10,702 nucleotides of DNA, taken from NCBI GenBank assembly GCA_003024985.2, contig PXIH01S0001584.1; one strand, given 5' to 3'. Source of the stretch: Euperipatoides rowelli (Eukaryota; Onychophora; Udeonychophora; Euonychophora; Peripatopsidae). Shown here piece after piece: positions 1 through 8,087 of this stretch. The notes beneath the pieces were generated by a model. The model saw nothing but the letters and a program-made list of their open reading frames with translations, did not search any database and was not told the DNA's origin. The number at the start of each line of letters is the position of its first letter. Position 1 is the first letter of the stretch. A program made the position numbers and the translations under genes.

Positions 1-27
1 ATATATATATATATATAATATAATATA
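1..27. repeat. AT microsatellite
   Basis: This is an alternating A/T tract, perfect for the first 17 bases and then interrupted, at the very start of the window. It directly abuts a 31-bp sequence that recurs inverted at 4455-4485, where another AT-rich tract also lies on the outside. The full length of the tract cannot be seen because the window begins inside it. Confidence 0.9.
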
Positions 28-58
28 TTGTAACATTCGGCTGTTACATACGCCATTC
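28..58 (+). repeat. left arm of a 31-bp inverted repeat pair
   Basis: The arm begins TTGTAACATTCGG and ends CGCCATTC. It matches the reverse complement of 4455-4485 at 29 of 31 positions, and both differences are C here against T there. Inside the arm, GTAACA and TGTTAC form a 6-bp stem around the loop TTCGGC. Similarity to the other arm stops abruptly after CATTC, and an AT-rich tract lies outside both arms. It could be a terminal inverted repeat of a 4.46-kb element, or the end of a second, oppositely oriented copy of one repeat family. Confidence 0.75.
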
Positions 59-60
59 AT

Positions 61-73
61 CACACACACACAC
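61..73. repeat. CA microsatellite
   Basis: Six and a half CA units follow just inside the left inverted-repeat arm. This is ordinary simple-sequence DNA. Confidence 0.9.
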
Positions 74-865
74 TGTATTTTTGTCAGTTTCTGGCCCTAT
101 ATGAGTGACTTACATGTGGTTAAGGATCATACATCATACTGTTTTAACAAACTTCTCAAAAGGTTTAATTTATTTTTCCTTTATCTTCCATCAAAAGTTA
201 ACCTCCAATTTCTCACTTTCCTGACTCAAGGGTTGTTAATGAGTTCTTTTCTAAAAGATTGCGATCTAATCTCTTTTGTATTAACGTTATCTAATTTTGT
301 GTTGTATTAACATAATTAATTATATCTTTCACATAAGTAACTTAAGTCTTGGAACCACTGTAGTATCCATAATTTATTACCTAAATCACATTTATACCAA
401 CTTATTACTTTTTATTAGGCAATTTGAAAATACCATACTGCACATCTTATAGGACTTTACGAGCAATGGTAATCTGTTTAGAGTTTTGTGCCTTCGACCG
501 CTTTGAATGTGATATTGTCTAAACTTTATAGACCAAACTTAAGATTAATGTAGTGGAGTTATAAGCCTCTCAAAAAAAATTTAAGTAAATACTGTACTAT
601 ATATGACATTGTGACTTAAATAAAATAATTGTACAAAATTTTAAATAACAATTATTTGCTATAAAATAATAATAATAAAAAAAATAATGATATTCTGGCA
701 CTTCATGAACCAATGACATCAGAATCTTCAGACTTCCTGTTTCTTCAATTTTCATCTTTATCTTTTAATGAATATTTTTGTTTTTATAGATTTATCCTGC
801 AAGGAATTTTATTTAACGGATACTTATACTCTATCTGCAATTGCTTTGATACTTTCCAGAAGAAA
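74..865. other. AT-rich non-coding stretch
   Basis: No gene is visible here. A 69-codon open frame at 101-310 on the plus strand lacks any recognisable motif and is the kind expected by chance. A minus-strand frame near 690-770 is also open, but an in-frame stop lies immediately upstream and it has no convincing splice site. The stretch lies downstream of the LINE in the LINE's own orientation and may include some of its 3' tail. Confidence 0.6.
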
Positions 866-868
866 TAG

Positions 869-975
869 GTATAACTGTTAATGCCAATAAATACATATTA
901 CTCACTCTAATTGAGATACACTACTTAAATGTTTCAAATTTTATCACTAAAAGTACACATTCTTTGAAACCTTTC
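869..975 (-). repeat. dispersed repeat, copy A (probable LINE 3' tail)
   Basis: This segment aligns in the same orientation with 7039-7147. The best block is AAATGTTT(C)AAATTTTATCA(C/T)TAAAAGTA, preceded in both copies by AACTGTT..TGCC, ACATAT and CACTCTAA. It lies just past the last LINE coding frame (which ends at 979), so I infer that it is 3' untranslated sequence of that LINE. Small gaps are needed to align the two copies, so they are old. Confidence 0.6.
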
Positions 976-978
976 CCA

Positions 979-1861
979 TTATCTCTTCAGCCTGGAGTAG
1001 GCTGTTATTCGAGAGGTCTCAGTAACATTGTTATATATTAATATCTTATAAAAACACATATAAAACAACACATAAGGCAAAAATAAATCTATAACATTAA
1101 ATTTTCTATCCTCCCAACTATCTAGAACGTCCTTGATATCTATAAAATACTGTGAAAGTTTATATATTGTGCAGAACTTACAGGAATTCAAAATATTTTT
1201 TTTTCTAAACTCCTTTAGTGTATTGAGCTTCTTATATTTATAGATATTTTGTTCCAAATATTAGGAGCCATATGTTTAAAAGAGCCTTCAATAAGTGTTT
1301 TCCTATGAGAATATTTCATAAGGTCTCCATGTGTGATTGATCTAGTGATACATCCTTGGTGAATAAGGCCTACGGGAGCCAGGTTGTTAGTACATTTCCA
1401 CAATAATTGAGCAAAATGTAAGTGCTGTTCTTCACTTAAAGAAAGCCATCCAAGAATCTTTAAGGCCCCCGAGGCGGTAGATTGGCCAGGCCCAAACACA
1501 ATAGCTCTAGCTGAGGAATTCATTATAATTTGAAGCCTATTTTGCAGTGCAGAACCACAATTAATCCTTATTGTATCATAGAAATTTAGATTTGATGCTA
1601 TAAGACATCATAAACCATACATAATTCTTTTTGTGTTAGGTAATTTCTTAATTTGAATAACAATCTCACTTTGTAAGCAGATTTTTTGACTAGATCATTT
1701 ATGTAAGTCCCATTTGAGAAAGCAGTCTACTGTATATGGAAACCCAGTATCTTTATAGAAGGGGAAAATGAAATTTGTTGATTATTTATTGTTAAGGAAA
1801 AATTATACATTTCAAATTTATTATAACTTTTCCTGGAACTTATGATATGGTATACAAAGTT
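979..1861 (-). pseudogene. LINE ORF2 C-terminal region
   Basis: Between 1730 and 1600 one frame reads INDLVKKSAYKVRLLFKLR and NYLTQKEL, the segment after the polymerase fingers in CR1-like LINEs, with several stops. The longest open piece (1523-1215) reads SSARAIVFG, ALKILGWLSLSEEQHLHFAQ, LLWKCTNNLAPVGL and GSFKHMAPNIWNKISINIR. These correspond to the family patterns for AARLI, LxWLPVxxRI, YKxxxxxAPxYL and LWNxLPxxIR. A frameshift near 1215-1257 moves the tail into another frame, LNTLKEFRKK onward, ending at the stop near 979. That frame ends TSRITAYSRLKR, a plausible original C-terminus. Confidence 0.8.
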
Positions 1862-2683
1862 TTTTTTACTATTTAAGCCGAGGAAATTTTTATTCGACCA
1901 GACAGATATTTTTCAAGGTCATCATTTAGAAATTATTCCATGGTTTTTAGGTTAGAAGCAGAACTCTTTGCTATCTTTATTGCCCAAGATATCCGGTAAA
2001 TTATTTATGTAAATCAACATTGAAAGTCCTAGCATGGATCCCTGAGGAACTCCTGATTTACCTGGTTTGAAGTCCGATAAGGTATTTTTTAATTTTACCG
2101 CTTGATGTCTATTTATTAGGTACCATACTATGAAACCATTTTAGTACATTATCATCAAAGCCAGTCTGTTTTAATTTTAAAAGTAACAATGGGATGGATA
2201 TGCTGTCGAACGCCTTTTTCAAATCCAGAGAAATAACAGCGGTCAATTTATTTGTTTCAAGATTTTTGAGTCAATCGTTAGTTAGAGTGAGGAGACATGT
2301 CTCAACTGAGTGTAGTGGTCTAAAACCACTTTGGTAGGGGGGAATCATAGACCAGTGATCGAGAAATTCAAATAACTGTTTTGACTATCTTTTCCAGAAT
2401 CTTAGCCATTATTGGTATGATGGATATTAATCTATAGTTTTCCGGTTCATTTATGTCTCCTTTTTTATGAATGGGGATAACAACTGCTATTTTTCACGAC
2501 GAGAGAGAAAAAACAATTTTTTAGAGAGGCATTGATTAGATACGTGATAATGTCCAGTGTAACGGGAAGAGACAACTTCAAGAGTTTAGAGCCAATCTCA
2601 TCATGATCAGCAATAGATGATTCAGGCATTGTGTTTATAATTCCTTGAACTTCTGACTTTTCCACTGTTTTGAAAGACTTCAC
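1862..2683 (-). pseudogene. LINE reverse transcriptase domain, frameshifted and lacking motif C
   Basis: This would copy LINE RNA into DNA at the nicked target. It opens at 2683 with KSEVQGIINTMPESSIADHD and SKLLKLSLPVTLDIITYLIN. After a frameshift near 2490 comes IPIHKKGDINEPENYRLISI. After another near 2375 come PPYQSGFRPLHSVETCL, an in-frame TGA where relatives usually have Trp, and the catalytic motif A LDLKKAFDSI near 2199-2230. A third shift near 2120 leads to YLINRHQAVKL and then SGVPQGSMLGLSMLIYINNLP near 1990-2060. The FADD/YADD box (motif C) should follow within about 20 codons. Instead KEFCF is followed at once by SNLKTME and DDLEKY, implying a small internal deletion of both catalytic aspartates. 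WSNKNFLGLNSKK (about 1862-1900) matches the next conserved segment. Confidence 0.88.
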
Positions 2684-2729
2684 TCTCTTAACATCAACAT
2701 TTTTGTGTTTGTCTTTTAAAGCTGAATCA

Positions 2730-3181
2730 TCATATTATTTTATCTAATAAGGAGAAAAATCCTTTATCAGAGCAAGTGTCGCCAAAATTTGTAAAGAAAT
2801 CATTTAAAATATTCACAGTTAACGAGCAATTTTGCAAAAAATCCCTTATCGGTCCTCTGCCGGTTATTTCATTTACAATCTTCCATAAGGTCCTGGTATT
2901 TCCTTTATTATTTAAATTTTTCTCTCTGTAGAAATGTTTTTTCTTTTTTCTTATGATCCCATTCAATTTATTTTTTATTTTTTTATATTTAGACCATAAT
3001 TCATGGCTACCCATGCACAAAGCTTTTTCTTTAGCTCTGTTTTTTGTTCATTATATTTTAATGCTTCTTTATCAATCCGTGAAGCTCTTTTGTGATATTT
3101 ACTTTTGGTAATTTTGATTTTTGGACCATTTACATTTATTACATCCAGGAAATAAGTGAAGAGATTAGTTTGCTGGTCCAA
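2730..3181 (-). pseudogene. LINE ORF2 linker between endonuclease and reverse transcriptase
   Basis: Two overlapping minus-strand frames (3181-2975, then 3020-2730) together cover the basic connector found between endonuclease and polymerase in CR1-like LINEs. Recognisable features are SRIDKEAL in the first frame and, in the second, LWSKYKKIKNKL, IIRKKKKHFYREK and LWKIVNEITGRG, the last being a well conserved segment just before the polymerase. The second frame ends in LNDFFTNFGD, also typical (FNxFFxxIG in relatives). A single frameshift near 2975-3020 joins the two halves. There is no catalytic residue in this part. Confidence 0.8.
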
Positions 3182-3200
3182 GTCACTAAGAAGTATAATA

Positions 3201-3767
3201 TTATGTCAATGTCTTATCATGGTCAAGGATTTTACAGTTTCTGACATTGCATGCTAATTTCATTTTTTTTTTGGAAATCTTGAAATTTATTATAAATGAA
3301 ATCATTACATGATCGCTAAAGCCAGTGGAAAATTGTATCTCGGATATTATATTATTATTATTAGACCATACCTGCTCAATTAGAGTAGCGGAGTTTGTAG
3401 TTAGCCTTGTGGGGCAATTAATTAATTGGCTAAAAGAGTAAGGTGTGAAAATGTCTTGAAGCCATATGAAATTTGAATCCTGTTTTAATAGGTTCATATT
3501 AAAATCACCCATGATAATACATGGGTGCAAAAAAGATGTAGCATAATTTAAAACTTTTGAGATATCTTCTTTGAATTCAATGTTTGGAGGGTGATCTATT
3601 GCAACAAACAAAAGTGGACTAGTTCCTGGGCACTTTGGCTTTAATTTAAAAAACTTCATTTCAACAGACGAAAACCAGTCTTTTATTCCCAATGTGGTAA
3701 TCTCAATGTCAGATCTGATATAGGCCAATATATCCAGAGGCATAGCATGACTGTTTGGTACCCGGGG
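3201..3767 (-). pseudogene. LINE ORF2 endonuclease domain (partial)
   Basis: This is the C-terminal two thirds of an exonuclease-endonuclease-phosphatase fold, the enzyme that nicks target DNA to prime reverse transcription. Counting from the methionine at 3743, an early YIRSD segment (residues 9-13) is followed by IIMGDFNMNLL with the catalytic GDFN at residues 79-82. Next come INCPTRLT (109-116), TLIEQVWSN (120-128) and the catalytic SDH at 143-145. Family members normally read LIDH where this copy has LIEQ, so a metal-binding or catalytic aspartate is replaced. The N-terminal part carrying the first catalytic Asn and Glu is missing. The frame is open upstream of that methionine to about 3767, so the methionine is not a true start. 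An N lies two bases beyond. The frame is lost before 3181, where the linker continues in another frame. Confidence 0.88.
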
Positions 3768-3900
3768 CNTTTTATAGATTCATTTATATTCAGAAAATAT
3801 AAAGTGTTTATTTACTTTATTGGTGACATTCCAGGTTTAGGAGTAGCAATGCTTGCTAATTTATAAACATCAGGTTTGGTATTCAAATTGTTCTATTTAA

Positions 3901-4484
3901 TGTAAATTATACTAAGGTAATGTTACCAAAGCTTATAAAAAGGTGTTTTAATAATTGTTGGCTGTTCTTTCCTGTCTCCACTGTCATCTCATTCATTTTC
4001 ACAAAACTCAGTCATCTGGTCTGGGGACGGGTGACCGTGTCAAGACGACGGTATCCTCTGGCCTTTGCATGATACCCGTCGCACATTTTTACTAAGTCCG
4101 GACCACGAGTGAATTACCGCCGGCTCAGTTAATCATATCTACTTATAGTAACCACCTTTTTGTGTAACTTAGCTCAACTGTAGTAGTAACCTGTTGTGCT
4201 CAACAGCCTATTATTGGAAAATGTATTACAATATAGTGTCTTTGTAATGGAAACCTAACTACAGTGATAAGGTAAGATGTTATTAGTCTTTCCGTGTATG
4301 TCTACTTTCTGCCTGTTTGTGTAGAATTATTTTCATTTTGTTGTTCAGCTTGAATTAAATATATCTTATTTGTACACTAGCTCTAGTTCATGTGTTAATT
4401 GTTATTCTATTTTGTATACTCACCACTTGTCTACTGATCCGGAGAACCCAGTGAGAATGACGTATGTAACAACCGAATGTTACA
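3901..4484 (+). mobile_element. possible LTR or LTR fragment (boundaries uncertain)
   Basis: This block is richer in G and C than its surroundings, especially 4000-4130. It carries a TATA-like box, a GGTAAG splice-donor-like site near 4270, an ATTAAA poly(A)-type signal at 4354-4359, and ends GAATGTTACA. The ends TGTAA...TTACA would give the short inverted termini expected of an LTR. Against this, I see no matching target-site duplication at these borders, no primer-binding site and no gag or pol frames. A second copy of the final 31 bases lies inverted at 28-58. It could instead be the inner part of a DNA transposon. Confidence 0.3.
3934..3942 (+). promoter_or_regulatory. TATA-box-like site
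   Basis: TATAAAAAG stands a few dozen bases upstream of a comparatively GC-rich stretch (about 3960-4140). With the ATTAAA at 4354 and the TGTTACA end at 4484, the order resembles the U3-R-U5 layout of an LTR. In AT-rich DNA such a box is common by chance. Confidence 0.3.
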
Positions 4485-4485
4485 A
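4455..4485 (-). repeat. right arm of the 31-bp inverted repeat pair
   Basis: Its reverse complement begins TTGTAACATTCGG and ends CGTCATTC, agreeing with 28-58 at 29 of 31 positions. The internal GTAACA/TGTTAC stem is kept while the loop changes from TTCGGC to TTCGGT. Outside it lies an AT-rich tract ending at the N of position 4501. Confidence 0.75.
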
Positions 4486-4501
4486 CATATACATATATAT
4501 N

Positions 4502-5052
4502 TTTTCCAACCTTATTTTTAAAATCATCAAAAATCCGACAAAATCAATGCAAAAAAAAAAAAAAAATGGCAAGTTTTTTATTAGGGTTCGGATGAATAAA
4601 CTAGTATTTGAATATTTGAAAAGTGAGACAAACGAATATTCAAATATTTGATAAGCGGGGTGATGAAAAATTAGTGTCAACATTTTTCTGATGGGAATAA
4701 GTTCGATTGGTTTCTAAAAAAAAAAATAATGCAAGTTTCTACCTGTAGAATTTTACATTTACAGTGTAGTAGAAATTGCTAAACATTTAAAAAAAAAAGC
4801 TTAAATTTTATGAAAAACTAATCTTTTACAGTGTTCTATTTCCTCCAAAATAATGTTAAAGTTTAACCCTTTGGCTTAAAATTACATACAGTAAATCTGA
4901 AATCCACTAACAAGAAAAAAATAAAAACAGCTTATAGTAAGCTATAAACAAATAAATTAATTACCTAATACATTATATACTTTATAAGTAAATCTTACAT
5001 GAGAAAAACTCTCTTACTAGAAGTAACCGATCTTTGTTTTTAAGTAACTCCA
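4502..5052. other. AT-rich non-coding stretch
   Basis: No gene is seen. It includes a 16-base A run at 4551-4566 and a 12-bp inverted repeat (4605-4616 with 4635-4646, TATTTGAATATT). There are further A runs near 4718 and 4790. Open frames over the N at 4501 are low-complexity shadows. Confidence 0.6.
4605..4646. repeat. 12-bp inverted repeat with 18-base spacer
   Basis: TATTTGAATATT at 4605-4616 is the exact reverse complement of 4635-4646. The arms are made only of A and T apart from one G/C pair, so a chance origin cannot be ruled out. Subterminal repeats of this kind also occur in hAT-like transposon debris. Confidence 0.5.
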
Positions 5053-5122
5053 CCCCCCCCCCCCCCCCCCCCCGTGAATTGTGATCTAGAATCACTGGTA
5101 TTGCAGCAGGGGGGGGGGGGGG
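5053..5122. repeat. C21 tract, hairpin, G14 tract
   Basis: A run of 21 C (5053-5073) and a run of 14 G (5109-5122) are separated by 35 bases. The spacer contains GTGATCTAGAATCAC, a 5-bp stem with a 5-base loop. On one strand the C and G runs can pair, closing a long hairpin; the G run alone can stack into a quadruplex. Run lengths in such tracts are often misread in assemblies. Confidence 0.9.
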
Positions 5123-6600
5123 TATCAATAAACATTTTCCAGCTTTTGTGCACACAATTGCTTAAACTGGTGAATTACTGTACATCATCCTCTTGCATTT
5201 ATGGTTTTAGTTGTAGACTTTTACAAAACTTACAGTATGAATAATCGGAAAAACTGTCAAACATCACTAATGACAAAAAAAAAATGTAAGGCAACTGTTT
5301 TACGTGTGAATGATACGATTTTCTTGAACTGTGTATTCAATCAAATCTTCTCTCCTGCCTCTATCATTGTTGTCCCAGATTTAATTTTTAAAAAGGTGAC
5401 AGCCTTATTAGACTATGATACGGATATAGATGCATAACAAAGGTAAATATATACATACAGTATATAAAAATAAAACTACGCAATTGTCTAAAATAAAGCA
5501 GAAATTCTAAGGTCCCTGCATGTCTCTCAGCGCTTCTCACACATGATTACCCGACCCATCCAACTCGATATAGTTGCTGGCATTCTAATTTTGAAGTGGT
5601 TGTTTATTCATAGTCAGAAGGTGTTAGAATACAGCAGAACATTAAGTGCAGATTAATAATCAATAAATATGGGCTGGACAATGTTTAAAACTACCTAGTC
5701 ATAACATATACTCAGGCTAATAATAATAAAAAAGCAAGAATTTAGATTTTTTTTAAAAAAAAAAAAACTATTAAAATATTACTTTTCATTTTTATTAGAC
5801 GTAAATAAATTTGTGAGCAGCGCTGTTACTGGCTTCGGAACACGCTATTTCAATTAATATGTAGATTTTTGTACTCCGTACAGGACCACCATGAAATTCA
5901 AGCACTGGATAATAAGAATTTAAAAAATATGAAGTATAATAAAATAATAAGCCAACTACATAAAACTTTGTGCAAATGTATATGATGATGATTCAATTTA
6001 ATTTATATAAATTAACTTTGCATAAATTTTGCATATGTGAATGCAGCACCACCTCTATTCATAATTTAGGCCTACTTTTGTGGCAAGAATATTTTAAAAA
6101 CTGTTCAAGATATTTGTATCAAACCAATTTTATTATTTATAAAGAATGGAGAATGCAAATGAGGAATATCAAATCAATTTCTGCTTTGGTTAATTTTTTT
6201 ATACATTTTCAAATATTTTTTTTTTTAATATTTTTTAAACTTAATTTATTCATAAATTTATAATTATTTGGTGTAGAACCTTTTCCTTCCCTATTTGCAT
6301 TCTCAGATATGTATGTAGTAAGTCTATAAAGTTTTATCACTAATTATTATACTTTTTTAATATTCGTTTCCCCCAGCTGAATGATTGGCAAAAAAAACGC
6401 AATTGTCAGAAATTGACATTAAAGTTCACAGAAGATTTTATTTTATTTAATTTATCATTTAAAAAATTTTAATTGCGCAAACTTGTTCATTTCTTTTAAA
6501 ATCTTCAAGTCGTTTTGCCTTTCTTAATATTATTTTCTATATTTCAGACTACTAAATAAATGATTTTCGAATTCTTTACTTTTAGAGATTTATAAACAAA
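5123..6600. other. AT-rich non-coding stretch
   Basis: No supported gene is present. A plus-strand frame at 5201-5437 and another at 5970-6263 have no recognisable motif, and the second is rich in Phe, Leu and Ile as expected from T-rich DNA. T8 followed by A13 lies at 5747-5767. TAGGCCTAC, a palindromic word, occurs near 6067 and again near 7480. Confidence 0.6.
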
Positions 6601-6610
6601 CATGTCATCT

Positions 6611-6851
6611 TTGCCAATTAACCAATCAGGAAGCTTGAAAACATGACCTTTCATCTAGGCATTTAATTAAAACATCAGCTTTTATAATGACCAATCATAG
6701 AGCTTGAAAGATGTTGCTTCACCCAAGCAAGCTGAATAGTTATTGGCTGGAATATCATTTGATGGGCTTTGGCCAATCAAATATTTTAAAAACATTATTT
6801 TGCAGTGATTTTTTTTAAACAAAGAGTTTTACTATTCTTTCATTTTATTGG
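6611..6851. promoter_or_regulatory. cluster of six CCAAT cores
   Basis: CCAAT occurs at 6614, 6622, 6691 and 6773 on the plus strand, and as ATTGG at 6742 and 6847. AACCAATCAGG, GACCAATCA and GGCCAATCA fit the NF-Y consensus RRCCAATSRS well or nearly. Two of the sites lie in diverged tandem copies (6621-6661 and 6690-6728), so part of the density comes from duplication. No exon or start site was recognised beside the cluster, so a promoter or enhancer role is only inferred. Confidence 0.4.
6621..6728 (+). repeat. diverged direct repeat, 69-bp period
   Basis: ACCAATCAGGAAGCTTGAAA (from 6621) and ACCAATCATAGAGCTTGAAA (from 6690) begin two units. They stay alignable, with one small gap, to a shared AGCA/GGCA end near 6661 and 6728. 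Identity is roughly 70 percent by eye. Confidence 0.6.
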
Positions 6852-7038
6852 TTAGAAATTTATTTTCTCGTGATGTTAACATTCTTGATAGATTCTCAAT
6901 GAGATTATCTTTCAAATGAAACNCCCTTGCTACACCTCTGAATATATCTCCTCCTCCCTTATTTGTTCCTCTGTCCTTTCTCATAAACTGATTTAGGCTA
7001 TACTGTCTGTTGTAGTCCAGCCTTACTTTTTTAATTTG

Positions 7039-7147
7039 CAAAACTGTTTATTGCCTTCCATAACATATAAGTCCACTCTAAGGAAAGATACCATGAATAA
7101 ATGTTTAAATTTTATCATTAAAAGTATATTTTCTGGTACTTTCCTTG
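7039..7147 (-). repeat. dispersed repeat, copy B (probable LINE 3' tail fragment)
   Basis: It aligns in the same orientation with 869-975; see that entry. The conserved core is AAATGTTTAAATTTTATCAT followed by TAAAAGTA at about 7098-7127. No LINE coding motif was recognised next to it, so it would be a short, heavily 5'-truncated insertion if the LINE assignment is right. Confidence 0.55.
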
Positions 7148-7975
7148 CTCTGCATGTAACATTTGAGACTGCCTTACTTTTTATTTTGTGAACCATTGTT
7201 GCCTTCTGAATCTTAATATAATAGGTTACCTTATTAATTTATAACAACAAAAACATGTTTGCTAAGAATGTAAGTTATTTAGAATCAAATATTAAAATAC
7301 GGAAATAAATTTGAGAAGAAAAAAAAACAATACAAAACACACAAAAAAAAATATAGAAAGGGGTAAAACCACTTTTTCCCTCTGCTAATTAATTCAAATA
7401 AGGTGACATCGGTCACGAAATAGTTTAATTGATGGTCATAATGCAGTAAAGATATGTTGTGTTTATGGCTTAAAGTAGTAGGCCTACATATTAATATATA
7501 GCGTACTATAGGTAATATTTAAGTTTTCATGTCTTAGAACTCAAGATGATTCATTAATTATTGGTTTCATATTAAAAAGATTTTCTAAAGATTATCTCCA
7601 AGTACAGTTATTTTAAATAATGATTTCCTATTTTCAAAATTGCATTATGTTTTTTAATAAATAAATAAACAACATTATTCATAGGTCTACATTGATTTAA
7701 AATGTAAAACAGTATAGCGCCTATGCTAAAAATAAACATAAGCTAATCTAAAAAATGTGTTTAAAAAGAGATAATAATTATGCTCTACAATGTTATTTTA
7801 GCACATGATTTTAAGAATAAAAGTATAATAATGCTAATTAAAATAAATATCATCATTATAATTAGAGTTTATAGTTATTAGAGACATCATAATTAGCGTC
7901 AAAGTATACCTTATATACAGTAATTACTAAGTATCTTAAAGATAAGTAAAGCAATTTAACGGAAGACATTTTCAT
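7148..7975. other. AT-rich non-coding stretch
   Basis: Nothing beyond simple A and T runs was found. A-rich tracts lie around 7320-7350. If the exon at 9520-9640 belongs to a gene with distant 3' exons, this could still be intron. Confidence 0.5.
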
Positions 7976-8087
7976 TTATACTTGAAGTCGACATCTAGAT
8001 TTAGCTTTCATCTTTGATGGGTCTTTTTTTTTAGCCTTAGGTGACATCTTACCTCCAGTGACCTCAATATTAACTACACGGAAGTGT
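7976..8087 (-). CDS. speculative terminal exon ending in a lysine-rich tail
   Basis: A minus-strand frame runs from an AAAG acceptor-like site (AG at 8088-8089) to TAA at 7976-7978. It reads HFRVVNIEVTGGK, then MSPKAKKKDPSKMKAKSR and a short end. One base precedes the first full codon, which fits the phase left by the exon at 9520-9640. Against it, the acceptor has a poor pyrimidine tract, a perfect donor-like GAG/GTAAGA sits inside the frame, and a 36-codon open frame is not rare by chance. I do not recognise the product. Confidence 0.18.

Larger units (their letters stand above)
866..3768 (-). mobile_element. degraded non-LTR retrotransposon (LINE; CR1/L2/jockey-like), 5' truncated
   Basis: Read on the minus strand, this stretch encodes in order the remains of an APE-type endonuclease, a lysine-rich linker, a reverse transcriptase and a C-terminal domain, which is the ORF2 order of CR1-, L2- and jockey-type LINEs. 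No ORF1 or 5' untranslated region is seen. The copy starts inside the endonuclease at about 3767, as expected for a 5'-truncated insertion. At least four frameshifts and several stop codons interrupt it, and the catalytic motif C of the polymerase is absent, so it is a dead copy. The exact 3' end and target-site duplication could not be found; a related tail recurs at 7039-7147. The clade call is by motif memory only and is less certain than the LINE call itself. Confidence 0.9.

Noticed and set aside
690-770. Minus-strand frame reading KIEETGSLKILMSLVHEVPE
   Set aside because: It looks coding-like for about 25 codons, but an in-frame stop lies just upstream, the only acceptor is weak, and it then runs into polytyrosine/phenylalanine from a simple repeat.
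3901-4484. Complete LTR retrotransposon
   Set aside because: No gag, protease, polymerase or integrase frame, no primer-binding site, and no target duplication at the guessed borders.
5201-5437. 78-codon plus-strand open frame with fairly even amino-acid use
   Set aside because: It has no motif I recognise, no splice or promoter context, and a stop just before a donor-like site. A frame of this length is not rare in 10.7 kb read in six frames.
5970-6263. 97-codon plus-strand open frame
   Set aside because: It is dominated by Phe, Ile, Leu, Asn and Lys from T/A-rich DNA, with a homopolymer near its end and no domain signal.
6832-7041. 69-codon minus-strand frame across the N at 6923
   Set aside because: It crosses an ambiguous base and overlaps repeat copy B and the CCAAT cluster. 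No family is recognisable.
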